In this document: in pieces, positions 1 through 8,047 of the stretch
Numbering within the stretch: the first letter of the stretch is position 1
Layout: the number at the start of each line of letters is the position of its first letter
DNA from: Igneacidithiobacillus copahuensis
GTDB lineage: Bacteria; Pseudomonadota; Gammaproteobacteria; Acidithiobacillales; Acidithiobacillaceae
NCBI RefSeq assembly: GCF_018854015.1
Contig: NZ_JAAXYO010000152.1
Coordinates: 33,550-97,549, forward strand
DNA: 64,000 nucleotides
Direction: 5' to 3'
Translations under genes and position numbers: made by a program
Notes under the pieces: generated by a model
Seen by the model: the letters and a program-made list of their open reading frames with translations, nothing else
The model's database searches: none
Told to the model about the DNA's origin: nothing

Positions 1-227
1 CGGCAGAGGATCTTCCTGCCCTGCAAAAGCTCGCGATCATCCTGCGCCTTGCCATTCTGCTCCAGCGCGGAGCGGGGGAGCTTGTGACCAAGCCGGAAGT
101 GATGGTCATGGGTAAGACCCTGCAGCTGCAATTTGCCGACGACTGGCAACGGCAGGCACCGCTCCTGCGTGCCGAGCTAGAGCAGGAAAGGGATCAGTTG
201 GCGCCTGAATTCCAACTCCTTTTTTGA
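1..227 (+). CDS. ppx: Exopolyphosphatase (Ppx/GppA family), C-terminal end only
   Basis: The frame is open from the left window edge to the TGA at 225-227, so only about the last 74 residues are present. The segment has the look of the C-terminal helical domain of Ppx/GppA phosphatases: a LRLAILLQR helix, a short beta segment (LQLQF), then the DDWQ and LRAELEQER helices seen at the end of E. coli Ppx. The family releases phosphate from polyphosphate chains in the cytoplasm. The catalytic ASKHA domains lie outside the window, so the assignment rests on the tail alone and GppA is not excluded. The DedA gene follows after 15 bases and is probably cotranscribed. Confidence 0.7.
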   Translation, partial: AEDLPALQKLAIILRLAILLQRGAGELVTKPEVMVMGKTLQLQFADDWQRQAPLLRAELEQERDQLAPEFQLLF

Positions 228-242
228 TATTTCACCTACGGC

Positions 243-857
243 TTGGAACTCCTCAACTGGCTGCTCGCCCATCTTGGCTACACCCCCGTAACGCTAGCGG
301 ACGTCAGCGAATTCTTGCGGCGCTATGGCTACGGAATCCTTTTTTTGGGGACGCTGTTCGAAGGCGAGGCCGTGGTGGTGATTGCCGGTGCCCTGGCCCA
401 CGCCGGTATTTTGTCCTGGCCAGGCGTGGTGCTGGCCGCCTGGGCTGGCAGTACTCTCAATGATCAGATTCTATACCTCCTGGGCTATCGCTATGGGGAG
501 CGTCTCATTTCCTGGCTGCCGAGGTTTTTGCGAAGCCACGTTGGCCGTGCCGAAGGTCTGATTCGCCGCTTTGGTGATGGTATCACCCTGTTGTTTCGCT
601 TTATCTATGGTACCCGTACCATCACTCCTATCCTCCTCGGTGTACATCGCTATCATCCGCGCCGGTATCTGTGGATGAATCCGATCGCTGCCCTGCTTTG
701 GGCCATTCTCATCAGCGCCGCCGGTTATCTCCTGGCCGCCTCGCTCCCCCTCATCCTCCGCGAGTTACGCTATGTGCAGATTGGATTTCTGATCCTGCTT
801 GCGATGGTCGTGGCGTATTTTGTCTGGCGGCAGAGGGGAAAACGCTCGGACGACTGA
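243..857 (+). CDS. DedA family inner-membrane protein
   Basis: A 204-residue polytopic membrane protein with the DedA (SNARE-associated/VTT) architecture. It has an N-terminal FLGTLFEGEAVVV segment containing the family's acidic residue, a YRYGERL loop, and the conserved RFIYGTRTITPILLG stretch around residues 118-132, followed by two hydrophobic C-terminal segments. Members of the family act in membrane lipid homeostasis and proton-motive-force maintenance, probably as lipid scramblases or transporters; the substrate cannot be read from the sequence. The start is TTG at 243, only 15 bases after ppx and without a strong ribosome-binding site. An intrinsic terminator follows at 876-894. Confidence 0.85.
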   Translation: MELLNWLLAHLGYTPVTLADVSEFLRRYGYGILFLGTLFEGEAVVVIAGALAHAGILSWPGVVLAAWAGSTLNDQILYLLGYRYGERLISWLPRFLRSHVGRAEGLIRRFGDGITLLFRFIYGTRTITPILLGVHRYHPRRYLWMNPIAALLWAILISAAGYLLAASLPLILRELRYVQIGFLILLAMVVAYFVWRQRGKRSDD

Positions 858-873
858 AGAAGAAGAGAGCACA

Positions 874-902
874 TTGCCGCGCCGCGGCTTTTTTGATATA
901 AA
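874..902 (+). promoter_or_regulatory. Possible sigma70 promoter of the rpsB operon
   Basis: A TTGCCG hexamer (874-879) and a TATAAA hexamer (897-902) are separated by 17 bases. The spacer contains the dedA terminator, so termination of one unit and initiation of the next would share the same DNA. Transcription from here would give a leader of about 110 bases before rpsB. That is long enough for the S2-binding autoregulatory structure known in the rpsB leaders of gammaproteobacteria; I could not confirm such a structure by eye. Confidence 0.4.
876..894 (+). terminator. Intrinsic terminator after dedA
   Basis: A GCCGC-GCC-GCGGC hairpin is followed directly by six T residues (889-894). It lies 19 bases after the dedA stop and should separate the ppx-dedA unit from the rpsB operon. 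Confidence 0.75.
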
Positions 903-1020
903 CCGCCGCAGGCCCGCAGGGGCCAATTCACACATCGATCCGCACCTGCTGCCGGGTGTCCTCAGGGATGGCAGACAGGGGGTCGGTGGCGGCTATCAAC
1001 CCAAGTCTCAGGAGTTTTTC

Positions 1021-1776
1021 ATGACCAGTCCTTCCGTAAGCATGCGCGCTCTTCTCGAAGCGGGTGTTCATTTTGGGCATCAGTCCCGTTATTGGCATCC
1101 CAAGATGGCGCCGTTCATCTTTGGCGAGCGCAACCGAATCCATATCATCAACCTCGAACACACCCTGCCGATGCTGCGCACCGCTCTGAACTTTCTCGAG
1201 CAGTTGTCGCGTAAGCACGGTCGGGTACTGTTCGTGGGTACCAAGCGCCAGGCCCGCGACGTGATCGCCGAAGAGGCGAAACGCTGTGGCGCCTTCTATG
1301 TCAATCAACGTTGGCTCGGGGGCACCCTTACCAATTTCAAGACCATTCGTCAGTCCCTGCGGCGCATGGAAGAACTTGAGCAGATGCGCAGTGATGGCAC
1401 CATTGAAAAGCTCACCAAAAAAGAAGCCCTCGACCTGCAGCGTGAATTGGAAAAGCTGGAGCGTAGTCTGGGTGGTATCAAGGACATGACCGGCGTGCCG
1501 GATGCAATCTTTGTCATCGATGTCGGCCACGAGAATATTGCCGTTGCCGAAGCTAAGAAGCTGGGGGTGCCAGTGATCGGCGTGGTGGACAGCAACTGTA
1601 ATCCGGATCTGATCGATTATCCCATCCCTGGCAATGACGACGCCGGTCGCGCCATCCGCCTGTATGCCAGTCTGGCTGCCGATGCCATTTTGGCCGGACG
1701 CCAAGGGGTGGAGAGTGATCTGCTCGACGAATTTGTCGAAGTCGATGAAGATATCATCGAGATTACTGCCGACTGA
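1021..1776 (+). CDS. rpsB: 30S ribosomal protein S2
   Basis: A 251-residue protein spanning the whole S2 family. It begins with the MRALLEAGVHFGH motif and includes MAPFIFGERN, FVGTKRQA, NQRWLGGTLTNF and the PDAIFVIDV / VPVIGVVDSNCNPD core. The ATG at 1021 was chosen because an AGGAG ribosome-binding site lies just upstream (near 1010) and because S2 homology begins here. The same frame is open further upstream (to 799), but that extension runs through the dedA terminator and is not S2-like. S2 binds the 30S head/body junction together with S1. It is the first gene of the long plus-strand operon; tsf follows after 31 bases, the classic rpsB-tsf pairing. Confidence 0.98.
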   Translation: MTSPSVSMRALLEAGVHFGHQSRYWHPKMAPFIFGERNRIHIINLEHTLPMLRTALNFLEQLSRKHGRVLFVGTKRQARDVIAEEAKRCGAFYVNQRWLGGTLTNFKTIRQSLRRMEELEQMRSDGTIEKLTKKEALDLQRELEKLERSLGGIKDMTGVPDAIFVIDVGHENIAVAEAKKLGVPVIGVVDSNCNPDLIDYPIPGNDDAGRAIRLYASLAADAILAGRQGVESDLLDEFVEVDEDIIEITAD

Positions 1777-1807
1777 TCTTTTTCTTTGCAGAATTAAGGG
1801 GTAAGAG

Positions 1808-2677
1808 ATGGCCATTACGGCACAGCAAGTCAAGGAGCTACGGGAGCGCACCGGTGCGGGCATGATGGAATGCAAGACCGTGCTGAGCGAAGCCGACGGG
1901 AACATGGATGCCGCCATCGATCTGTTGCGCAAGCGCGGTTTGGCCAAGGCCGACAAAAAGGCGGGTCGGGTTGCGGCAGAAGGCGTGGTTACCGTGGCGA
2001 GTAGCGCCGATCAAACCAAGGCGGTCATTGTCGAGCTGAACTGCGAGACCGATTTCGTCGCCAAGAACGACGACTTTGTTGCCTTTGCCCGGCGCTGTGC
2101 AGAAACCGCTCTGGCGCAGGCTGCAGCCCTGGAAGATCTGGCGGCTGGCGAGATCGAAGAGACCCGCAAGAGCCTAGTCAGCAAGCTGGGCGAAAACATT
2201 GCCCTGCGCCGGGTACAACACATGAGCGTCGATTCCGGTCGGGTTGGAACGTATCAGCATGGCAGCCGCATTGGCGTGCTGGTCGCCATCGCAGGAGATG
2301 CCTCGGAAGAGCTCGGGCGCGACCTGGCCATGCATGTGGCAGCCTCCCGTCCCGAAGTGGTGAAGCCGGAGGACGTGTCAGCCGAGCGGGTTGCCAAGGA
2401 AAAGGAAATTCTCATTGCCCAGGCGGCAGACTCTGGCAAACCACGGGAGATCATCGAGAAGATGATTTCCGGGCGGATGAGCAAGTTCCTCAACGAGATT
2501 GCGCTGACCGGTCAACCCTTTGTCAAGAATCCTGACCAGACGGTTGGCGATCTGCTCAACGCAGCCGGCAATGCCACGGTACTGGAGTTCGCCCGCTTCG
2601 AGGTCGGCGAAGGCATCGAGAAGGCGCCCACAGCGGACTTTGCCAGCGAGGTCATGGCTCAGGTCCGGGGTAGCTGA
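1808..2677 (+). CDS. tsf: Elongation factor Ts
   Basis: A 289-residue guanine-nucleotide exchange factor for EF-Tu. The N-terminal UBA-like domain carries the LRERTGAGMMECK signature (residues 12-24). The core contains the NCETDFVAKND motif, whose TDFV residues contact the EF-Tu G domain, and the C-terminal coiled-coil region (ISGRMSKFLNE) is present. The length is standard. The start ATG at 1808 is preceded by AAGGGG. The stop TGA overlaps the ATG of pyrH by one base, so the two are probably translationally coupled. Confidence 0.98.
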   Translation: MAITAQQVKELRERTGAGMMECKTVLSEADGNMDAAIDLLRKRGLAKADKKAGRVAAEGVVTVASSADQTKAVIVELNCETDFVAKNDDFVAFARRCAETALAQAAALEDLAAGEIEETRKSLVSKLGENIALRRVQHMSVDSGRVGTYQHGSRIGVLVAIAGDASEELGRDLAMHVAASRPEVVKPEDVSAERVAKEKEILIAQAADSGKPREIIEKMISGRMSKFLNEIALTGQPFVKNPDQTVGDLLNAAGNATVLEFARFEVGEGIEKAPTADFASEVMAQVRGS

Positions 2678-3405
2678 TGGAGGCCCCGCTGCGATACCAA
2701 AGGGTTCTGCTCAAACTGAGTGGCGAGGCCCTGATGGGCGACGGCCAGTATGGCGTCGATCGTGCGGTAGTGCAGCGGATGGCTGCCGAAATCAAAGAGG
2801 TGGCCGACGCCGGCGTGCAAGTGGCGGTAGTCATCGGCGGGGGTAATATCTTTCGCGGCATGGCGAAAGCCGCAGAAGGCATGGATCGGGCGACGGCGGA
2901 TTACATGGGCATGCTCGCCACGGTCATGAATGGTCTGGCCGTGCAGGATGCCCTCGAACATCTGGGTCTGCCAACGCGGGTGCAATCGGCCCTGCATATC
3001 GAACAGGTTGCCGAGCCCTATATCCGCCGACGCGCCATTCGCCATCTGGAAAAAGGGCGAGTAGTCATTTTTGCTGCCGGCACCGGCAATCCTTTCTTCA
3101 CCACAGATACCGCTGCCAGCTTGCGTGCCGTGGAAATCAATGCGGAGCTGGTGCTCAAGGGCACCAAGGTGGATGGTATCTACACCGATGATCCGGTCAG
3201 CAACCCCGATGCCATGCGTTACCGCGAACTGAGCTTTGATCAGGTGTTGGAACAGGGCTTACAGGTGATGGACGCAACGGCAATTACCTTGTGTCGTGAT
3301 AATGATATGCCCATAGTGGTCTTCTCCATGAACAAGGCCGGCGCCTTGTTGCGCGTTTTGCAGGGCGAGGAAGAGGGCACTACGGTACGGAGTGCGGTAT
3401 CATGA
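2677..3405 (+). CDS. pyrH: Uridylate kinase
   Basis: A 242-residue UMP kinase of the amino-acid kinase superfamily, converting UMP to UDP in pyrimidine nucleotide synthesis; it works as a hexamer. Visible family features are the N-terminal RVLLKLSGEALMG nucleotide-binding segment, the VVIGGGNIFRG glycine-rich loop, the AAGTGNPFFTTDTAA motif (phosphate-binding) and KGTKVDGIYTDDP near residue 165. The start ATG shares one base with the tsf stop, and its own end overlaps the frr start (ATGA). The order rpsB-tsf-pyrH-frr is conserved across proteobacteria. Confidence 0.98.
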   Translation: MEAPLRYQRVLLKLSGEALMGDGQYGVDRAVVQRMAAEIKEVADAGVQVAVVIGGGNIFRGMAKAAEGMDRATADYMGMLATVMNGLAVQDALEHLGLPTRVQSALHIEQVAEPYIRRRAIRHLEKGRVVIFAAGTGNPFFTTDTAASLRAVEINAELVLKGTKVDGIYTDDPVSNPDAMRYRELSFDQVLEQGLQVMDATAITLCRDNDMPIVVFSMNKAGALLRVLQGEEEGTTVRSAVS

Positions 3406-3962
3406 GTATTGCAGAAACGAAGAAGGACGCGGAAACGCGGATGAAAAAGAGCATCGAGTCGCTCAAGACCGAGCTCTCGCGGCTGCGCACCGGGCGCGCC
3501 AATGCAGCACTTCTGGATGCTGTAGAGGTGGATTACTACGGCAGTCCGACGCCCTTGTCGCAGGTGTCTTCGGTAAGCGTGGCCGACGCTCGCTCCTTGG
3601 TGGTGACCCCTTGGGAGAAGAATTTGATTCCCAAGATCGATAAGGCGATTCGTGATGCCGGCCTGGGGCTCAACCCCGTTGCCGGGTCGGACAATGTGCG
3701 GGTGCCGCTGCCACCACTGTCCGAGGAACGGCGCAAGGAAATGGCCAAGATCGTGCGGGCGGAGGGCGAGGGCGCGCGCGTCGCTATTCGCAACATTCGT
3801 CGGGATGCCATTACCCAGATCAAGAATCTTCTCAAAGACAAACTGATTTCTGAAGATGAAGAGCGGCGGGCAGAGGAAGAGTTTCAAAAGCTCACTGACC
3901 GCTTCATTGATGAGGTCGAGGGCGTGATCGAGGCAAAAGAATCAGATCTGATGGAGGTCTGA
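3402..3962 (+). CDS. frr: Ribosome recycling factor
   Basis: A 186-residue RRF, which with EF-G splits post-termination ribosomes. The sequence shows the typical layout: an N-terminal helix of the three-helix bundle, an LSRLRTGRANAALLD segment, the beta/alpha domain with VDYYGSPTPLSQVSSVSV, then PPLSEERRKEM and the long C-terminal helices ending in EAKESDLMEV. Its length is close to the usual 185. The start overlaps the pyrH stop in an ATGA arrangement. The uppS TTG start follows after three bases. Confidence 0.98.
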   Translation: MSIAETKKDAETRMKKSIESLKTELSRLRTGRANAALLDAVEVDYYGSPTPLSQVSSVSVADARSLVVTPWEKNLIPKIDKAIRDAGLGLNPVAGSDNVRVPLPPLSEERRKEMAKIVRAEGEGARVAIRNIRRDAITQIKNLLKDKLISEDEERRAEEEFQKLTDRFIDEVEGVIEAKESDLMEV

Positions 3963-3965
3963 GTC

Positions 3966-4730
3966 TTGTCCTTGAGCCACGTCGAGAAACTGGCCAAGCA
4001 ACGGCCACAGCATATTGCCATCATCATGGATGGCAATGGCCGCTGGGCCTACCGCCGGCACCTCCCGCGTGTTGCCGGACACCGGCGTGGCGCGGAAATC
4101 GTGCGCGAGATGGTGCAACGCTGCGTCGATGCGCAGATCGCGCATCTCACCCTCTTTGCCTTCAGCACGGAAAACTGGCGACGGCCGCCCCTTGAGGTGC
4201 GCCTGCTGATGAATCTCTTTCGCTTGATGTTGCGGCGAGAGGCAAAGAAGTTGCATGACAATGGCGTGCGTCTGCGCATCATTGGTGATCAGAGCCATCT
4301 GGCTGCAGACCTGCAAACCCTGATTCGGGATGCGGAGAGTCTTACCGCCGGAAATCGCCGTTTGACCCTAAACCTTGCGGTAAATTATGGCGGTCGCTGG
4401 GACATCGCTCGGGCCAGCAAACGAGCAGCCGCCAAATGTCTGCAGGCCGGGCGTAGCCTGGACGCCCTCAGTGAAGAAGACATCGCCGCTGAGCTGTGTC
4501 TGGCAGACAGTCCGGAGCCGGATCTGCTCATTCGTACTGGAGGCGAAGAACGCATCAGCAATTTCCTCGTCTGGCAGTTGGCTTACACCGAATTCTATTT
4601 TACCGAGACACTGTGGCCGGACTTTGACGGCAATGCCCTGGATCTTGCGCTCAAATCTTTTGCCCAACGCCAGCGACGCTTTGGCCGCACCGGCGATCAA
4701 GTTCAGGAAGATGCTTGCGCCAGCGACTGA
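3966..4730 (+). CDS. uppS: Undecaprenyl diphosphate synthase (cis-prenyltransferase)
   Basis: A 254-residue UppS that elongates farnesyl diphosphate with isopentenyl diphosphate to C55-PP, the lipid carrier for peptidoglycan and LPS. The IIMDGNGRWA motif (residues ~16-25) carries the catalytic Asp. HRRGAE, TLFAFSTENWRRP and the C-terminal PDLLIRTGGEERISNFLVWQLAYTE region split over conserved boxes are all present. The start TTG at 3966 lies 7 bases after a GGAGG sequence at the end of frr. The last 16 bases overlap cdsA. The tail beyond the catalytic core is slightly extended. Confidence 0.97.
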   Translation: MSLSHVEKLAKQRPQHIAIIMDGNGRWAYRRHLPRVAGHRRGAEIVREMVQRCVDAQIAHLTLFAFSTENWRRPPLEVRLLMNLFRLMLRREAKKLHDNGVRLRIIGDQSHLAADLQTLIRDAESLTAGNRRLTLNLAVNYGGRWDIARASKRAAAKCLQAGRSLDALSEEDIAAELCLADSPEPDLLIRTGGEERISNFLVWQLAYTEFYFTETLWPDFDGNALDLALKSFAQRQRRFGRTGDQVQEDACASD

Positions 4731-5515
4731 TCACCGCGTTCGTCCTGCTGACATTCTTCGTTCCGCTGCTCCTGTACGGAAATCGCTGGCTTTTTCTCTC
4801 CATATTGAGCCTCTTTCTGGGACTCGCGGCTCGGGAATGGGCGCAGCTGACCGCCCTGCGCTGGCCCGGCTTCTGGGCGGCGTGTGCCGCTCTTTTCCTG
4901 CTGGCAGCCGGAGTGTTCTGGCCGATGCACGGCAATTGGCCGGCCGTAGTGGCACTACTGGGAGTTGCCTTCTGGTTCTTGGCGGCGGCGTTGCTGGCAA
5001 GGGTGGTGCGGCGCGAGATCTTTGCGTCCCGCTGGTTGCGTTGGGCGGCACTGCCAGTGCTTTTGCCGGCGTTCTGGCTGGCTGTGTATTTGCAGGCTCG
5101 GCACCCCATCCTGTTACTCTGGGGCCTTGCCATCGTCGTCATGACCGATGTGCTGGCGATGCTTGCCGGAAAGCGCTTCGGTAAAACGCGTCTCGTCCCC
5201 CGGCTCAGTCCGGGCAAGACCTGGGCCGGACTCTGGGGTGGCTTGCTCGGCGCTGCGCTTGTGGGCACACTGGGGGCAGGGTGGCTTTGGTCTTGGCGGC
5301 CACTGGACCTGGTGTCGGGGGCCGGACTGGGCCTCGTGGTAGCCATATTTGCGGTGTTGGGAGATCTTTTTGAGAGCCTGCTCAAGCGCGCCGCCGGAAA
5401 AAAGGATAGCGGTCAGCTCTTGCCTGGCCATGGGGGCATCCTCGATCGCATCGATGCGATGACGGCCGGGCTGCCAGTATTTGTCAGCATACTGATTTAC
5501 TGGGGGAAAGTATGA
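4715..5515 (+). CDS. cdsA: Phosphatidate cytidylyltransferase (CDP-diglyceride synthase)
   Basis: A 266-residue inner-membrane enzyme that makes CDP-diacylglycerol from phosphatidic acid and CTP, the branch point for phosphatidylglycerol and phosphatidylethanolamine. It has about seven or eight hydrophobic segments. The family C-terminal signature is present: GDLFESLLKR, KDSG, and LPGHGGILDRIDA near residues 215-245. Translation starts at TTG 4715 inside the uppS end. The ATG of dxr overlaps the stop, so uppS-cdsA-dxr appear tightly coupled. Confidence 0.96.
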   Translation: MRQRLITAFVLLTFFVPLLLYGNRWLFLSILSLFLGLAAREWAQLTALRWPGFWAACAALFLLAAGVFWPMHGNWPAVVALLGVAFWFLAAALLARVVRREIFASRWLRWAALPVLLPAFWLAVYLQARHPILLLWGLAIVVMTDVLAMLAGKRFGKTRLVPRLSPGKTWAGLWGGLLGAALVGTLGAGWLWSWRPLDLVSGAGLGLVVAIFAVLGDLFESLLKRAAGKKDSGQLLPGHGGILDRIDAMTAGLPVFVSILIYWGKV

Positions 5516-6675
5516 CTCGCGGAATTTGTATCCTCGGCGCGACCGGTTCCATTGGCAAGAGCACCCTCGATGTACTGGCCCGGCACCCGGAGCGCTTCCA
5601 TGTATTGGTGCTGACCGCAAACCGGCGAGTCGAGGAAATGGCCGCGCTGTGCCGCCAATATCAGCCAAAACTGGCCGTCATGCGCGATGCCGCCGCCGCC
5701 CGCCGTCTTCGGGAAGCGCTGGCCGACCAACCTGGCATCGAGGTAACAGGCGGAGAAGAGGCCCTGCAGGAAGCCGTCACCTATCCCGGCGTCGACGAGG
5801 TCATGGCAGCCATCGTGGGTGCTGCCGGTTTGCTCCCAACCCTTGCGGCGGTGCGCGCGGGCAAGAAGGTCTACCTCGCCAACAAGGAATGTCTGGTTAT
5901 GGCGGGCGAACTGTTCATGGCGGAAGTCCGCCGCCATCAGGTTACGCTGCTCCCCATCGACAGTGAGCACAACGCCATTTTCCAATGCTTTGGGGACGAG
6001 CGCGGAGTGCGTCGCATCATTCTTACCGCCTCCGGTGGTCCGTTTCGACAAACACCTTTGGCTGAACTGCAACGCGTCACGCCAGATCAGGCCTGCGCCC
6101 ATCCCAACTGGGTCATGGGACGCAAAATCTCCGTAGACTCGGCGACCATGATGAACAAGGGCCTGGAAGTCATCGAGGCGCGCTGGCTTTTTGATCTGCA
6201 AGTGGATCGGATCAGCGTGCTCATTCATCCGCAGAGCATCATTCACTCCATGGTCGAATATCTCGATGGCTCGGTGCTGGCGCAATTGGGGAACCCGGAT
6301 ATGCGTACGCCGATTGCCCATGCCTTGGCCTATCCCGAGCGTATCGCGAGCGGTGTCTCCTCCCTGGATCTGGCGCGTGGACCGGCTCTGCAGTTTGAGG
6401 AACCAGACCTGCAGCGCTTTCCCTGCCTGGCTCTTGCATTTCAGGCCATTGCCGGGGGATCGGCCAGCACCGCAGTACTCAATGCCGCAAACGAGATCGC
6501 CGTGCAGGCCTTCCTCGATGGGGAGCTCTCCTTCCCCGGGATTGCGCGGGTTGTCGCGGCAACACTGGAAGCCTATCAACCAGCCACACCTGCGGATCTA
6601 GATGCCGTCATGGCCATTGATGCGGAGGCGCGGGTGCAGGCACGGCAAGCCATTTCTTTGGCGGGTGCGGCCTGA
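5512..6675 (+). CDS. dxr: 1-deoxy-D-xylulose 5-phosphate reductoisomerase
   Basis: A 387-residue NADPH-dependent enzyme of the MEP pathway, converting DXP to MEP. The N-terminal GATGSIGKSTLDVL Rossmann motif binds NADPH. LANKECLVMAG, the DSEHNAIFQC metal/substrate segment (D and E ligands), TASGGPF and the NWVMGRKISVDSATMMNKGLE boxes are all recognisable. The start ATG overlaps the cdsA stop. Together with uppS here and ispG at 30438, the window holds three steps leading to polyprenyl lipid carriers. Confidence 0.98.
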   Translation: MTRGICILGATGSIGKSTLDVLARHPERFHVLVLTANRRVEEMAALCRQYQPKLAVMRDAAAARRLREALADQPGIEVTGGEEALQEAVTYPGVDEVMAAIVGAAGLLPTLAAVRAGKKVYLANKECLVMAGELFMAEVRRHQVTLLPIDSEHNAIFQCFGDERGVRRIILTASGGPFRQTPLAELQRVTPDQACAHPNWVMGRKISVDSATMMNKGLEVIEARWLFDLQVDRISVLIHPQSIIHSMVEYLDGSVLAQLGNPDMRTPIAHALAYPERIASGVSSLDLARGPALQFEEPDLQRFPCLALAFQAIAGGSASTAVLNAANEIAVQAFLDGELSFPGIARVVAATLEAYQPATPADLDAVMAIDAEARVQARQAISLAGAA

Positions 6676-6688
6676 GGCGGAATCGTTC

Positions 6689-8047
6689 TTGGGTATTTTG
6701 ACAACCCTGCTGGCCTTCATCATTGCCATCAGTATCCTGGTGACCTTTCACGAGGCCGGGCACTTTTTCGTTGCCCGCTCCCTCGGTGTACGCATCTTAC
6801 GCTTCAGCGTCGGCTTTGGACCGGCAATCTGGCAACGTAGCTTCGGCAAGGACGCGACAGAATTTCGCTTGGCGGCCATTCCCTTCGGCGGTTATGTGAA
6901 GATGCTCGAAGAAAATCCCGAGGAAACGCTGCCGCCGGCAGACCGGGGGCGAGCCTTCAATACCCTCGCACCCGGAAAGCGGATACTGATTGCCGTAGCG
7001 GGACCAGGGGCCAATTTTTTACTTGCCATTCTGCTGTATGCGCTGGTCGGCACGATCGGCATTCCGGGTATTGCGCCAATTATCGGGAGTATTGATCCCC
7101 ATGGCTTTGTCGCGCAACACAGCCGCCTGCAGATCGGTGATCGTATTGTCCAGATCAATGGCGCGCAGATCCATGATTGGCAAGATTTTCGTCAGCATCT
7201 GCTGACCGCTGCGGTCAACCAGCAGCCAGCGCAAATCATGCTGCGGGATGCTTCTGGGCGCGCTGGGCAGGTCGAGCTACCCCTGCAAAAACTGCCGGCA
7301 GACAGTGTGGGTAGCGGATTTCTCACGGAGGTGCTAGGGCTGGGTCCCTATTTACCTCCAGTGGTGGGGTCGGTCATGCCCCATAGCCCGGCTGCTCGTC
7401 TCGGTCTGCGCGCGGGCGACAAAATCACTGCGGTGGCTGGGCACAAGACATTCAGCTGGCAGGAAGTGGCGCAAAGAATCGAGGCGGAACCCGCCAAAGC
7501 AGTGCGGATCGAATGGCAGGATCCAGAGGGACAAGTGCATGGCGGCGAGGTCTCCCTGCAGACTGTGCTTGCTCGGGGCAAGACGGAGGGTTATCTGGGC
7601 ATCACTTTGGCAGCTTTGCCAAAATCACTCATCGTACAGCACCGTCGTGATCCGCTTGCCGCCATGGCGTATGGGGCACGGCAGACCTGGACGGTCACCA
7701 GCCTGTCTATGGAGATGATCTGGCGAATGATTCAGGGTGCCGTGTCAACGAACAACATCAGTGGACCGATCGGAATTGCCGAGGTTGCCGGGCAGACCTT
7801 CGCCGCGGGCTTCACCCCATATCTGAGTTTCCTTGCCTTGCTAAGTGTCAGTCTCGGGGTCATCAATCTTTTTCCGTTGCCCATCTTTGACGGTGGCCAT
7901 GTCGTCTTTGCCGTTGCCGAACTCCTGCGGGGTCGCCCCCTGCCTCCCGAATGGATGCAAAAAGCACAGATGATCGGTATAGTGCTGATCCTGATGCTTC
8001 TATTCCTCGCCCTGTACAACGACATAGTGAGAATGTTGAAACCGTGA
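6689..8047 (+). CDS. rseP: RIP zinc metalloprotease RseP (site-2 protease)
   Basis: A 452-residue inner-membrane site-2 protease that cleaves anti-sigma factors and remnant signal peptides within the membrane. The zinc site HEAGH is at residues 21-25 in the first membrane helix. Two central PDZ regions follow, and the C-terminal NLFPLPIFDGGH segment supplies the third zinc ligand (the 'LDG' motif of the family). I chose TTG at 6689 because a GAGGCGG ribosome-binding site ends 8 bases before it and the first membrane helix follows directly; the frame is open upstream but overlaps dxr. The gene sits between dxr and bamA, as in many gammaproteobacteria. Confidence 0.95.
   Translation: MGILTTLLAFIIAISILVTFHEAGHFFVARSLGVRILRFSVGFGPAIWQRSFGKDATEFRLAAIPFGGYVKMLEENPEETLPPADRGRAFNTLAPGKRILIAVAGPGANFLLAILLYALVGTIGIPGIAPIIGSIDPHGFVAQHSRLQIGDRIVQINGAQIHDWQDFRQHLLTAAVNQQPAQIMLRDASGRAGQVELPLQKLPADSVGSGFLTEVLGLGPYLPPVVGSVMPHSPAARLGLRAGDKITAVAGHKTFSWQEVAQRIEAEPAKAVRIEWQDPEGQVHGGEVSLQTVLARGKTEGYLGITLAALPKSLIVQHRRDPLAAMAYGARQTWTVTSLSMEMIWRMIQGAVSTNNISGPIGIAEVAGQTFAAGFTPYLSFLALLSVSLGVINLFPLPIFDGGHVVFAVAELLRGRPLPPEWMQKAQMIGIVLILMLLFLALYNDIVRMLKP

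Noticed and set aside
799..1020. An N-terminal extension of rpsB back to 799
   Set aside because: The extra region overlaps dedA and passes through its terminator, and S2 homology and the ribosome-binding site point to ATG 1021.
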